A stretch of DNA of 64,000 bases from Sclerotinia nivalis (GCA_029531795.1 JAPEIS010000015.1:1922001-1986000); one strand, 5' to 3'. Numbered from the stretch's first letter, positions 11,640-22,779 are shown. Numbers and translations: made by a program. The notes: a model not told the origin generated them from the letters alone.

Positions 11640-14600
11640 TCGAGCTTTGTTGAGACGATTAGGGGGATTAGGTTTATCTGGATAACGATGGTGATAATTA
11701 CGGATCAGTTCTTGAGCATTCTCCAAATACTCTGTAGATTCTTCGGTAGGTGTATTATAGTCTATCTATTGGATAGTATACTTTAGGTGGGGGTTATTAT
11801 GGTCTTGATGTTTCCATTGGGAATTCAGGATTTCCTCTATATCGAATTGTTTAATGCCTTCAACTTCGATAGGAGGGGGAGGCGGGTTGCGTTGATTGGG
11901 GACAGGGTTATTATTGATGAGATACAATAGGTTAATATGAAAGATTGGGTGATTCCTTATAGAGGTAGGGAGCTTCAATTCGTAAGCGTACGAGCTTATG
12001 CTTTTCAGAATTCGAAAGGGATCTAAGTTCTTCCAATCTAGTTTCTTTTGGGGACGAAGAGTTCGGATATTTTTAGTATTAAACCAGATTAGATCTCCAG
12101 GCTGGTATCGATGGGTAGGTGAACAGTGGGAATCGGTATTCTTCGAATAGCGGGTTTGATTAGTAATCAATTCGGTCTTCAGGTGATCGATGATCGATTT
12201 TATCTTTTTGACGAATTCCTCAGCGTTCAAGATTTCAGGGCAATCGGAGAGTGTGGCGGGTTCGAAACCCATTCGGGGATGGAAATCGTAATTGGCAAAG
12301 AACGACAATAGACGGAAGCTTTCGGATTAGGCAGAATTAATCGAGAATTCGGCGATCGGTAGTTATTTGGATTAGTCGTCCTGCAAGTAAGATATATATG
12401 AGCGAAGGTATTATTCGAGTATTGTGTTTGCTTTTTCTGTTTGTCCATCGGTTTCAGAATGATAAGTTGTCGATAGCTTCGAAACAGTATCTAGTTGTTT
12501 ACAGATATGCTTTTAGAAATCAGAAATAAATTGAACTCTATGATCGGATATAATGGTTTGTGGTAAGTTGTGAAGCTTCTATATATGCTTCAGGAATAGA
12601 TGGGAGACTTCTTTGGAATTACAGGTTCCTCGACAGAATAGGAAATGCTTCATTTTGGTTAATCGATCGACTACAACAAATATCGTATTGTATTTAGAGC
12701 TTTTCGGAAGATGGATAATGAAATCGATTGAAATATCTCTCCAGGTTTGTTGCGGGATCGGGAAAGGGCGTAAGACTTCTTTTTGTTCTTTACAGTTCGG
12801 GGCGGTTCGATGGCAATTATGACAATTGTGTATCCAACGGGAGATGTAATTGTAATATCCAGACCAATAGTAGTTTCGGGAAAACAGTTCGAAGGTATAG
12901 GTACAGTGCGGGTGTTCGGCAATAGGGGAATCGTAGATTATTCGGAGAAGCTTTACTTTCAAAGGATCGTAGTTAGGAATATAAAGCTTTTTATGATAAT
13001 ATAATAGATCATTATTCATAGTATATTTAGATAATGTGATATACAGGTGTCTAGCAGCATTCTTTTTTAAAGCCTTTAAGATCGATAACGGAAGCAGGTC
13101 GGACAGATAAGTTTCAGCGAGCAAAGATTTCAATTCTTTAGGGGGTTCCAATTGTATAGATTCAGATAATTGGATAGGGATTGGGTTATTGAGTATTGTA
13201 GGTAGTTCAGGTTTATAAGTAGGTAATCCAGGTTCGCGAACAGATGATTCGGGATTGTAGATAGACGATGGAGTATCAATACGGGTTTGATTATGGATTG
13301 TAATTACGAAATAGACTTTCTTTTTTGGTTTAACAATAGGAAACAGATCTGTATCTAGATTTTCGGTTTTCAGAACAGTTTGATTTTGATGAAGGAGATG
13401 TTCATCCCTTTCTTTAGGCAAATCCTCTGATCTCCTGATTAGAGTATCGGGTTTCGCTCCTTGCTTTCCGGAACGGTATGTAATCTTGAAATTGAAACAG
13501 GACAGAAATTCAGATTAGCAAACTTGACAATGGTTCAATAGCTTTGTTGTCGTAAAGTACTCCAGATTCTTATAATCCGTAATGACCTTGATCGAGGAAA
13601 AGGCGCTTTCTAATTCGGATCGTCACTCTTCGAAATAGTGGATAATTGCCAGTAATTCTTTATCATAAATTTTGTAGTTACATTCTGCAATCGAATACTT
13701 CTTTGAAAAATATACAACAGGTTTCAGAATCCTATCGTTATTGTATTGGAAAAGAACTCCAGCAGATACATAATCCGATACATTCGTCTTTAGGATTATA
13801 TCTTTCTTTCAATTGAAAAAGGCTAACACAGATACTACTGTAAATACAGCTTTCAGATTCGAAAACGATTTCTTACAATCAGGATCCCATTAGAAGGCTA
13901 CATCCTTTTTGATCAGGTTTACTATCGAGCAAATGATCGAAAAGAAATCGCGAATAAAGCATCGATAGAAATTGCTAAACCCTATAAACATTTGTACATC
14001 CGTCAAATTCTTCGGCGTTTTCCAATCAATTATCGTCTTAATCTTGGCTAAATCCATTCGGATCCCCTCTCGGCCTACAATTAGACCCAGGAATTTCGTT
14101 TCAGATTTCAGGAATTCGCATTTCGACAGATTAGCATACAATCCGGCTTTCCATAAAGCGTCTAGTACCTTTTGTATATACTTTATATATTCAAAACAGG
14201 TTTTACTATAAATCAAAATATCATCCAGATAAGCAATACAGAATATATCCAGATATTCTCTTAGAGTATCGTTGATAAATCGTTAGAACATTGTTGAGAC
14301 TCCAATCAGCCCGAACGGCATGACCAAGGTTTCGAACAAGCCGAATCGAATACGGAATACAATTAGATATTCTTATCCTTCCTTAATTCGGATATTATTG
14401 AAAGCCAAGATGATATCTATTTTTGTAAAATACTTTATCCCTTTCAAGTTATTCAAGGACTCTTTGGTTAAAGGCAACAGATATCGATCTTTCACAGATA
14501 AATTATTCAATACACGATAATTTACACAGAATCGAAGACCACCACTGGGTTTCTTAACAAATAAGACAGGCGAAGCGGAAACAGAGGAACTCAATTGGAT

Positions 14601-15430
14601 AAATCCTTTTACTAAGTTTTCCCTTAACCATTCTTGCAAAGCTTTCAATTCGTCCTGAGACATTAAATACAGGACTCCAAACGGTAGCTTAATTTCATCT
14701 TGCAATCGAATATCATAATCATATAGACAATGCAGAGGTAGTTTATCAACGTTACATAGAGAAAATACATCGATCCACAAACGGAATTCAGAAGACAAAT
14801 CTTCGGAAGCAAAATCTTCTTTTTCCTTCAGGATTCGGTCTATCAAATCGATACTAGCTTGGAACATCTTGTAGCCTCGACGGACGTACATCGAGCAAAC
14901 TCGGATTGAAACGCTTGCTATATCTCTTTTCTTTAACACTTCAGAACGAAACAATAGATAAATAGGACAGACTTTGACAAAAATATCAGATAGAGCTCGA
15001 ACACTCGATGATTGCGTAAACATATTACAGGACTTTCGGTAGAACTCGCTATCGAAGCGAAAGATATTGAATGCGAATCCGATATAGGGATCGTGCTTCT
15101 TTAGCCAAACCAACCCCAGGATAATCGGATAATGAGCTAGTTCAGTAATATAGATTTTCGATCTTTTCTCATAATGATCATTGATTTACAGATCGATTAG
15201 AATATAACGATCCACTCAGTTTTCGAACAGTATTTTTCCATCGAATCCAATGACTTCGAACGGGACAGATAATTTGTATATTGAGAGTTTAATAGCTTCC
15301 ATCCAACTTCAATCCACGAAAGCATATCCTTCGCATCCGCTATCCACCATAGCGTAAATGAGACAGGATTGATCAGGCATCGATAGGACAGTAACAGACA
15401 ATATCATCAGATTTGCTCAATTGCTTATTT
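11640..15430 (-). pseudogene. Gypsy Pol polyprotein relic (PR-RT-RNaseH-IN-chromodomain)
   Basis: Fragments appear in the expected order on the minus strand. A protease segment with VDSGCEGYAF lies at about 15310-15350. Reverse transcriptase fragments are at 14373-15113 and 13890-14230, including NLVKGFIQ, DRYLLPL and an intact YLDD. RNase H is at about 13480-13870. Integrase (12579-13421) has an HHCC-like zinc region ending CHNCH, then DISIDF and VVVDRLTK catalytic-core motifs. A C-terminal part (11640-12308) shows HPIFHINLL, a QFDIEEIL chromodomain start and a TEYLENAQELI end. Stops and frame changes separate these pieces; one stop in the chromodomain sits where Trp is expected, consistent with G-to-A change. 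Confidence 0.85.
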
Positions 15431-15586
15431 CTTCAGCGAAAGATAAACCTTGAATTGCAACGGCGGACAAACGTAGTGTGCGCGGGGCTTTCGTCTGACA
15501 ACGACTTATGCCAGACGGGCTCCGTTTCCCGAACTCGGGAAGCCGGGAGGGAACAGACTGTACGGTGACATAGCATACGGTTGAAT

Positions 15587-16567
15587 CTAGCCGGAAGACG
15601 GAACAAAGGATAACGGGGCAAAACTGGTAAAGCTAGCTCTAGCTTGCACAGGACGATTATCTGGGAACGGGCAATCTTTCACACGATGATCGGTAGACCC
15701 ACAACGGAAGCATTCCCCTCGTTTGTGTCTATTAGTACATCTTTGGGAATTGAGATCCATTGGATCTCCAGCAGGCATAATCGTAGCGGGAGCAGCAGAT
15801 CGGACAGTAGAATTCGGGGACGGAGCGAGGGTACGGTTAACAGGATTCAGGTTTTGAATAGTAGTACAGAGTAGCGAGACGATTGGATTACGACCGGAGC
15901 CGATCGGTCTCATCAGGTACAGACGGTGATTCTCCAATGTCTGCACGAAAGCGGCGAATGCATCGGTACTATCCGTAGAGGGCTCAACGGTAACAATCTG
16001 GTTCTTCAGTTCACTCGACAGGGCTTGTTCTAATAGGATAACCAGAGTACTGTTGTTGTCGGCTATCCCGGCTTCCAATGCTAGTCTTTGGAACTCAGTA
16101 TAGAAGATATGGAACGGTTGGTTCCTCTGTTTCAGATTGATCAGGAGTTTCCGGGCCTTGGCTTGTTTGTTTTGGTTTCTATAAGCTCTTTCCAGTATTT
16201 GCAATAGATCCTTATAATCGGCAAATTTAACAAATTGTCCTTTGATATTATACAGTCGAATTTGTGCAACAACAGATCCAGTTAATTTTCCAGTTACGTA
16301 AATCAAACAGGAATGCAGGAAAATGAAACGATCGGAATTGGCATACATTTTATTTTGTATTTGATCGACAAATCGATCAAGATCGATTTTCGTTCCATCA
16401 AACGGTGCAGGATCAGATACCTTCTCACTCAATTGAGATTTCGATAGAACAGAAGCAACAATTGGAATTGTAACAAAAGTCAAAGGCGAAAGACCAGTCA
16501 GATTGATAGAGATTGAAACAAACGGGGCAACAAGGATAGAATGAAGTTGAATTAGATAAATAATCAA
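15587..16567 (-). CDS. Gypsy Gag polyprotein
   Basis: This 326-codon open frame encodes the capsid-like protein of the retrotransposon. The middle section (about residues 55-200) has the retrotransposon gag domain pattern with a DRFVDQIQNKM motif and an LLINLKQRNQPFHIFYTEF stretch. Near residue 286 there is a CCHC zinc knuckle, CFRCGSTDHRVKDC, used for RNA binding during packaging. The protein would act in cytoplasmic virus-like particles. It lies just inside the 5' LTR and ahead of the protease. The start is the first Met of the frame; a leader of about 265 bp separates it from the LTR. The frame is open, unlike pol, but expression is doubtful in a RIP-affected element. Confidence 0.8.
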   Translation of the reverse strand: MIIYLIQLHSILVAPFVSISINLTGLSPLTFVTIPIVASVLSKSQLSEKVSDPAPFDGTKIDLDRFVDQIQNKMYANSDRFIFLHSCLIYVTGKLTGSVVAQIRLYNIKGQFVKFADYKDLLQILERAYRNQNKQAKARKLLINLKQRNQPFHIFYTEFQRLALEAGIADNNSTLVILLEQALSSELKNQIVTVEPSTDSTDAFAAFVQTLENHRLYLMRPIGSGRNPIVSLLCTTIQNLNPVNRTLAPSPNSTVRSAAPATIMPAGDPMDLNSQRCTNRHKRGECFRCGSTDHRVKDCPFPDNRPVQARASFTSFAPLSFVPSSG

Positions 16568-16833
16568 TCTATCGTTCTTCTCTTTTCATCGTATAAATAC
16601 AGTTTTCTCGATTTGCAGATCGAGAGTAAGCTTTTGAATTACAGATTACAGATCGATCACTTCTGTTTCCATTCTTATACTGAATTCGTAAAAGGAGATA
16701 AAATAACGATACCAAATCGCAATATCACTGACTACAGCAGTAGCAAATTCTTCGGGGGAGCCAGGCTGGCTAGACGGGTGCGGACGGGACGACATCGTAG
16801 AAATGTCGGCACAAATAGGAAGGAGCTACGTAG

Positions 16834-17046
16834 TATCACGGAGGCAACAGACAGAATAACAGAAATCATTTTTATTGATAAGATGTAGCTCGAAAAGCTA
16901 CGTTTCTATAAAAGGAACGATTCCTTAAACACATTTATGTATAGCGCTAGCCCCGACCGGGGCTAGCCTACACTTATCCGAGGTCCGATTCCTACGGGTC
17001 GGAACCCGAGCGGTCTCCGTATACCATATACGGGGACCCCGTGACA
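16834..17046 (-). repeat. 5' LTR of the Gypsy element
   Basis: This 213-bp copy pairs with 11409-11621 and lies immediately upstream (minus strand) of the leader and gag. On the minus strand it begins TGTCACGGGGTCC. It contains the palindrome-rich CTAGCCCCGGTCGGGGCTAG segment. It appears less mutated than the 3' LTR. Confidence 0.9.
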
Positions 17047-17051
17047 ATTTT

Positions 17052-17625
17052 ATCCATTTTCATTTATAACAATACTAAAATATAATTATACAATTATTAT
17101 TATATATATTAATCTGCTATACTAAAATATATAATATATACTTGTTAGATATATATAAATATACTATTCAAGTATTTCTTGACTTTTATTCTAATTTTAT
17201 TCATACACGAAATCATATTACCATCGTTATCCCAGTTTTATTCATACACAAAATCATATTATTATTGTTGTCCCGGTTTTATTTATATACAAAATCATAT
17301 TACTATCATTATCCCAGTTTTATCTATATACGAAATCATATTATTACCATTATCTCAGTTTTATTATATACGAAATCATATTATCACTATTATCCCAATT
17401 TTATTTATACACGAAATTATATTATATTTGTTATCGCGGTTTTGTCTTTATACGAAATCATATTATCGCTATTATCAAGCTTTTATCGAAACTCTTAATT
17501 TATTATAGTTATTGTTATACTATTGTCAAAACCTTTAACCTATTATCCTGCTATTGTCCCGGTTAGTATATATTAATCAGATTAGCTAAACACGGGCCCT
17601 ATCGTTGTCTTTGTAGATATTTTAC
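17052..17625. other. AT-rich spacer with minisatellite between two Gypsy copies
   Basis: The stretch separates the full-structure Gypsy element from a truncated second copy. Its main content is the 41-bp minisatellite at 17195-17480. Open frames of 109-118 codons crossing the repeat merely reflect its lack of stops and are not treated as genes. Confidence 0.6.
17195..17480. repeat. 41-bp minisatellite, seven copies
   Basis: Seven head-to-tail copies of a 41-bp unit start at about 17195, 17236, 17277, 17318, 17359, 17399 and 17440; one copy is 40 bp. Each begins TTTTAT or TTTTGT and contains ACGAAATCATATTA or a near variant followed by a TTATCCCAG-like end. The periodicity decays after 17480 but echoes continue to about 17570 (TTATCCTGCTATTGTCCCGG). 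Copies differ mainly by transitions. Confidence 0.85.
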
Positions 17626-18255
17626 GAATGACTTTTTATTCAATTAAAATTTCAATAAAATAAAAGCAACAAATAGATTTGTAACAGATATCAAAGATGA
17701 AGAATCGAATAGATTAGTAGAAATTGAAGTGGATCGGATAATAGGAATAAAATGTAATTGAGTTAAATGAATAATCAGTTTATTGTTCTCCTTCTTCCAT
17801 TATACAAATATAGCTTTCTCGATTTACAAATCAAGAGTAAACTTTTGAATTATAATCTATAAATCAATTACCTTTTCCTTTATCTTTATATAATATTTAT
17901 AAAGGGAAATAAAATAATAATATCAAATTATAATATCATCAATTACAATAATAACGAATTCTTCAAAAAAGCCGAATTGGTTAAACAAATACAAGTAGAT
18001 CGATATTGTAAAAGTATTAATATAGATAAATAAAAGTTATATAATATTATAGAAACAATAAATAGAATAACAAATATAATCTTTTTTAATAAAATATAAT
18101 TCAAAGAGCTACAATTCTATAATAAAAACAATCTTTAAATACATTTGTATATAACGCTAACCCCGACAGAGACTAGTCTACATTTATCCGAGGGCCGATC
18201 CTTATAGATCGGGGATCCGACAATCTCCGTATATCCTATACGGGGCCCCGGAATA
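17626..18255 (-). mobile_element. Truncated, heavily decayed second copy of the same Gypsy family
   Basis: The sequence aligns collinearly with about 16420-17046 of the full element: start of gag, leader and 5' LTR. Matching blocks include CTTTCTCGATTTACAAATC (versus TTTTCTCGATTTGCAGATC) and the LTR block CATTTATCCGAG. The LTR portion is about 18048-18255, with ACGGGGCCCCGG near its end. Most differences are C to T or G to A, and far more have accumulated than in the neighbouring copy. The element is truncated within gag near 17626 and no second LTR was found. Confidence 0.8.
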
Positions 18256-18897
18256 TAAATAATAATATAAATAATAATATAAATAATAATAAATTGAATA
18301 AATAAATAAAAGCTTTAAATTAGATATACCTAAGGTATTGATTAATAAACAATTTGAAAGATTGTCGTATCATTATAATTATATATATATATTCGTGAAT
18401 GCTAATAGAAAAAATACATCGAATATCTTCCAATCAGATTGCTAGGATCGTGACTAACGCCGAACCTTTTTCCTAGTCCTTACAGCTAATCCCCTCATAT
18501 ACAGCAAGAATATTAAACAGGGCAAGCCTGCAATTATCATGAATAATCAATAATTTTTTTCCTTCTCCTAGTGTAAGTAAACGTTAATAAGTGATTATGA
18601 TTACAGCCGGGCCGGGATTCCCGATTGACCGACGGCGCGGGCGCTCCTTATAGCCGAGATCCTATTGATCCCCTCTTCTCATTGAGACATTCGATTCAAT
18701 TCATCCGTCCGGTAGTTATGAAATTCAGAATATGATACTGGTGGGAAAATATTTTATTTGAATTCAGACACGTATTCTTTCTAGATTTATTATGGATCAA
18801 TGTCTATAAACATAAGTGCCGCCTTTCGAGATGTTCGCACTTTCATCTGCTCTCTATTCTCATTTGGTTGCTGCTGGGATCTGACGTAGTTCCTGAA
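18256..18897. other. Boundary of AT-rich block and upstream region of the CBM1-esterase gene
   Basis: The first 60 bp are an AATAATATA-type low-complexity repeat. Composition then rises sharply, with a GC-rich patch at about 18606-18680, marking the transition from transposon block to genic DNA. The rest is presumably the promoter and leader of the gene that follows. No confident regulatory motif was identified. Confidence 0.5.
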
Positions 18898-20274
18898 ATG
18901 ATTTTTCCTATACTTCTATTCGTAGCGATAGCCGCTGCACAACAAGCTGTATATGGTCAATGTGGAGGTGTAGGCTGGACTGGTGCAACAAGTTGTGCTA
19001 CAGGCAGCACCTGTGTCTACCAAAACCAATACTACAGTAATCAATCCCTGAATCACACTACACAGCAACGCACTCACCATATTGCGTAGGTCAATGTCTT
19101 CCCGGAGCGGCTAGTAGTACTTCAAGTTCAAAAACGACAACAATTATCCCGTCAACTTCAAAAATATCCACATTAACGTCAAAAGTGTCTTCGACCTCAA
19201 CCTCTACAGCTAAAAGTAAGATCCTGATAGATGCTATTCTAGATCTTACTACGATTGAAACTTGCTAAGTATACATTTAGGCCCCACGTCTACTGCAGGC
19301 ATAGAGTATTTGATAACTTTGTAAGCATAAATCATTCATGCTCCTGATTTGAGCCTCCACTGATTCTGGAGCCAGCGGCGACTCATACTCACAGACAGGC
19401 TTTGACCCGACCTTAACCCAGCCGGCCGCTGGGAACCCCCTTGGAAATCCCAATCTCCAAGGCTTTACAACCACTGGTGGTCTTAATTGGGCAGGTAGAC
19501 TAAGAAGCTCGAATGCGGTTATGCGCTAATGGAAAAATACGTAGATCGGCTATCTCGTTGAAACATACAATGTCACACTTATGTTATCATACAACTTCGC
19601 TTTCGGAGGTGCGACGACCAACGCATCGATTGTCGCTCCATACGCACCCACGGTACTCTCCTTGATCGATCAAGTGAATCAGTTCGTCCAGTACATTCCC
19701 TCAGGGCCTTGGTCGGCTAGCAACACGCTTTTCGGCATCTACATGGGTGTCAATGATGTCGGGAACGCATACTATCTCTCAAATTATACCACAGTACTCA
19801 GTCAAATCATGGGTTCTTATTTCGCGGAAGTTCAGCGACTCTACAACGCTGGGGGCCGGAATTTTCTATTTTTGACGGTTCCACGTGAGTCTCCATGATG
19901 ATGGATATTAACGGTGGAAATATCAGACGCTAACGATACACAAAGCAACCCAAGATAGTCCGCTCTTCATAGCCCAGGGGACGGCGGTGCAAGCTTCTCT
20001 CGCTACTGCTATATCGCAATACAATGCTGCTATAGCGTCACGGGTGGCAGAATTCAAGGCGGCAAATGCTGGATCCAAGACCTGGGTATATGACACTCAG
20101 ATTCCCTTCTTAGCCGCAATCAACAATCCTATAGCATATGGTTCGGCTGATGCCACTTGCATCAACGCTGATGGTGTCAGTTGTCTCTGGTGGAACAACT
20201 ATCATCCCGGACAAATTATTCACAAACTAATCGCTCAAGGAGTGGCTACACTCTTGAAGGGGACGTTCTGGTAG
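18898..20274 (+). CDS. Secreted CBM1-linked GDSL/SGNH esterase (CE16-like)
   Basis: This is probably an extracellular carbohydrate esterase that removes acetyl groups from plant hemicellulose. Exons: 18898-19036, 19090-19215, 19281-19320, 19376-19490, 19545-19884, 19946-20274 (362 residues). A short signal peptide ([14 protein letters not shown]) is followed by a family 1 cellulose-binding module with [11 protein letters not shown] and [11 protein letters not shown], then a Ser/Thr linker. The SGNH hydrolase domain has [11 protein letters not shown] (nucleophile Ser), [10 protein letters not shown] and WWNNYHPG (catalytic His). The fourth intron needs a GC donor at 19491 to keep the frame (..GGLNW then IGYLVETYN..). 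An in-frame Met at 18868 would add ten residues ahead of the signal peptide. The usual block V Asp reads Asn here. It lies next to the transposon block. Confidence 0.8.
19491..19544 (+). other. GC-AG intron in the esterase gene
   Basis: This 54-bp intron has donor GG|GCAGGT, a GCTAAT branch-like site and acceptor ACGTAG. A conventional GT donor 4 bp downstream gives a frame with an immediate TGA. The GC donor restores the family-like NW-IGYL junction. Length matches the other introns of the gene (53-65 bp). Confidence 0.6.
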
Positions 20275-20818
20275 AGGGGACAATTATGAACCAGTGTCAA
20301 ATCCTGGTCGATTCAGAAAACAAGTACTCTATATCCAAATCTGCAGGTCGCGACTGTAAGGTCACCTCTATTATACAGTCAACTCAAATTAGAGACTTTA
20401 ATAAATCAAATAATAATAAGTTATGGAATAATTAGATTGTAAACAAATTTTCTTTGTGTAGGAAGTAACAGCATAATCGATAGACGAGGAAAAGCCATAG
20501 ATTAAACCAAAGTGAAATGATGATTATTTGATAGATTAAACAATGGTTCAGGGCGAACCGGAAGACATACCATGCATGCTGTAAAGTCGTGAGGATAGGC
20601 CGGGCGAAGATCCACTGGACCACTTCGCTTGGACCTTCTTCCCACTTCCGATATAAGGTTGTCGCGAAATCTGCACCCCACCAAGCAGCCACTCATGAAT
20701 TGCCTGCTACTCGTATTGGAACTGTAATATTGGAACTGTCAAGAGTAGATACGTTGGTAAATCGCAGTATATCGGATTTTCAGTCCAAAAACTATTTGGT
20801 CAATTTCCAACACTAAAC
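20275..20818. other. Intergenic spacer
   Basis: About 540 bp separate the esterase and the oxidase, which share the plus strand. It should hold the terminator of the first and the promoter of the second. No further ORF or motif is convincing. Confidence 0.5.
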
Positions 20819-22271
20819 ATGCCAACTGAACTTACCACATCATCTCGTATTCTCATCGCGGGAGGCGGGACTTGGGCTGTATCTACAGCTCTTCACTTAG
20901 CCCGTCGAGGTTATATAGATGTCACAATATTCGATACATACCCTATACCATCTCCAATATCTGCTGGTAACGACATCAACATAATTGTGGAAGAAGGCAC
21001 GCCCAATGGAATTTCTGGCATTCATGAGAAGTTCACTAACATATATAGGCTCCTTCCTCGAGGATGAAGATGATATCTCTATGATTTTGCTTAACAAAGC
21101 GACCGAGGGTTGGTTAGATGATCCTATTTTCAAACCTTACTACCATCCAACTGGGGTATTGACAGGAGATTTTCCTGGTTGGAAGGGAGTGTTCAAATCT
21201 TCTGGTGCCGGCTGGGTACATGCTTGTAAAGCCCTAGAGAGTGCAGCTAAAGAGGCGGAAAGGCTTGGGGTGAAGTTCATTACTGGTTCACCCAAAGGCT
21301 TCGTCACTAGTCTGATCCTTGAGGATGGAGACGTGTTAGGCGTTAAGACTGCGGATGGAAAGGAACATCGGCGCGATAGGACAATACTTGCAGCTGGTGC
21401 TGGAGCCGATGCGCTCTTTGATTTTAAAGATCAGCTTCGGCCGACGGCTTGGAATCTAGGGCACATTAAGATGTCAGAGGATGAAATAGCATTGTACAAG
21501 AACCTCCCTGTTCTTTTCAACATAGTAAAAGGATTTTTTATGGAGCCGGACGAGGATAACCACGAGCTCAAAATATGCGATGGGCATCCTGGCTATTGTA
21601 ATTGGGTAAGTTGATATCCTGTCCACTTCGGAATCCAATTGAATCATTCAAAACATGTCAGACAGTAAGAACATTCAATCCGAATGTATTGAATTTGAGG
21701 TCGGAATGATTATGATTTTTGAAAGTTGGGAGGGCATTTTACGAATATATGCACCCACTGGTGATCCTACTCAACCTAGTGACTAGTAGTGAGGAGATAC
21801 GAGTAAGCATTGACCAAAGTATGCTTTTAGGTTCCGGGACCGGATGGCAAAACTAGGAGCATCCCCTTTGCGAAACAACAGATCCCCGTCGATTCGGCGA
21901 AGAGAATCCAGCAATTTCTGTTAGAAACGATGCCCCATCTTGCAGACCGCCCCTTATCCTTTGCTCGGATCTGTTGGTGCGCTGATACCCCTGATCGAGC
22001 ATTCCTCATCGATACTCCCCCTGGATTTGCCTCGCTAACACTGGCGGTTGGTGCTAGCGGATATGGCTTCATGCACATCACTTCGGTTGGAGGATTTGTT
22101 GTTGATTCCATGGAAGGGAAATTGGACCCAAGATTGAAGAGCGCCTTTCGATGGAGACCGGAAACGGCAGTTAACAGGAATTGGAAGGATCTACAAGGTA
22201 GATTTGGGGGACCAAATAAAATCATGGACTTCCAGAACGTCAAGGAGTGGACGAACTTACCAATCAGATAA
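20819..22271 (+). CDS. FAD-dependent fructosyl-amino-acid-oxidase-like protein, internally shortened
   Basis: The family oxidises the C-N bond of glycated amino acids (Amadori products), giving H2O2 and glucosone. Exons: 20819-20996, 21049-21605, 21831-22271 (391 residues). The N-terminus has the dinucleotide-binding start ILIAGGGTWAVSTALHLARRGY and the family motif ISAGNDIN. Later motifs include FPGWKG, SGAGWVHA, QLRPTAW, GHIKM, HPGYCNW, FARICWCADTPDR (flavin-linked Cys region) and GRFGGPN. Intron 1 needs a GC donor at 20997 with a perfect CTAAC branch site. Family members are near 440 residues; here YHPTG runs straight into VLTGDFPGWKG near 21165, omitting roughly 45 residues. The first glycine-rich motif reads GGGTWAVS rather than the usual GGGTxGLS. 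There is no peroxisomal C-terminal tripeptide. It may be degenerate or newly specialised. Confidence 0.8.
20997..21048 (+). other. GC-AG intron in the oxidase gene
   Basis: This 52-bp intron has donor AAG|GCACGC, branch site CACTAAC and acceptor TATATAG. Removing it joins IVEEG to SFLEDEDD in frame, as in the family. GT dinucleotides nearby are in the wrong phase. Confidence 0.65.
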
Positions 22272-22779
22272 AGATGTAGACCTCAGCATATGACACATAC
22301 AAAAAGACAAATCTATTTCGCCATCTCTTCTGCGGGACTAGTGTAACCTCATTTAACAAAGACACCCTTGAGTGAATTTGTAGTGCTGACATGGAACATA
22401 AACGAATTGATCCAGATACAGTGTCCCAGGGTTGCAGCTCAATAACGAAGGGTTTTAGAATGTTGGAATCATTTATTTTGAATATTGAAATCATATCAAA
22501 AATTGAGACGACCTCAGATATCCAGTCTATTTGAAATGATGATTTTCACACAGTGATTATAGTATTTTCCGAAATTAATGATTTTAAATCGGACTGCAGT
22601 CCGAACTATTGGACACCCCCAGAGGGACCAGGACCCAGGTACTCTTAAGGCAATTTTGATATGTTCAATTCATGTATATATCTATGAACCTATGTACGTA
22701 CCTATGCGTAGTATGAGTATCCTCGAGCCGTGTGGCAAGCTTCATGTCGCAATTGACAAACATTCATCATTCGACTGCT
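22272..22779. other. Intergenic spacer between convergent genes
   Basis: About 510 bp lie between the oxidase (+) and the helicase (-). It should contain two 3' ends. No other gene is supported. Confidence 0.5.

Larger units (their letters stand above)
11409..17046 (-). mobile_element. Full-structure chromodomain Ty3/Gypsy retrotransposon (inactivated)
   Basis: The element is 5,638 bp long with 213-bp direct LTRs (11409-11621 and 16834-17046) and a perfect 5-bp target duplication ATTTT (11404-11408 and 17047-17051). Gene order on the minus strand is gag with a zinc knuckle, aspartic protease, reverse transcriptase, RNase H, integrase and chromodomain, which defines a Ty3/Gypsy chromovirus. 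Pol carries internal stops and frame breaks, so it cannot be autonomous. The two LTRs differ mainly by C-T/G-A transitions, as expected from RIP. GC content is visibly higher than in the flanking older relics, so it is the younger insertion. Confidence 0.92.

Noticed and set aside
12126..13004. Plus-strand ORFs inside the Gypsy element
   Set aside because: They are antisense shadows of the minus-strand integrase region, which has clear catalytic motifs.
17142..17508. Two overlapping ORFs of 118 and 109 codons
   Set aside because: They exist only because the 41-bp minisatellite unit lacks stops; the translations are repetitive and have no domain.
1..18300. CRISPR array or prokaryotic mobile element
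   Set aside because: Repeat units are contiguous minisatellites without spacers, and the surrounding elements are eukaryotic transposons.
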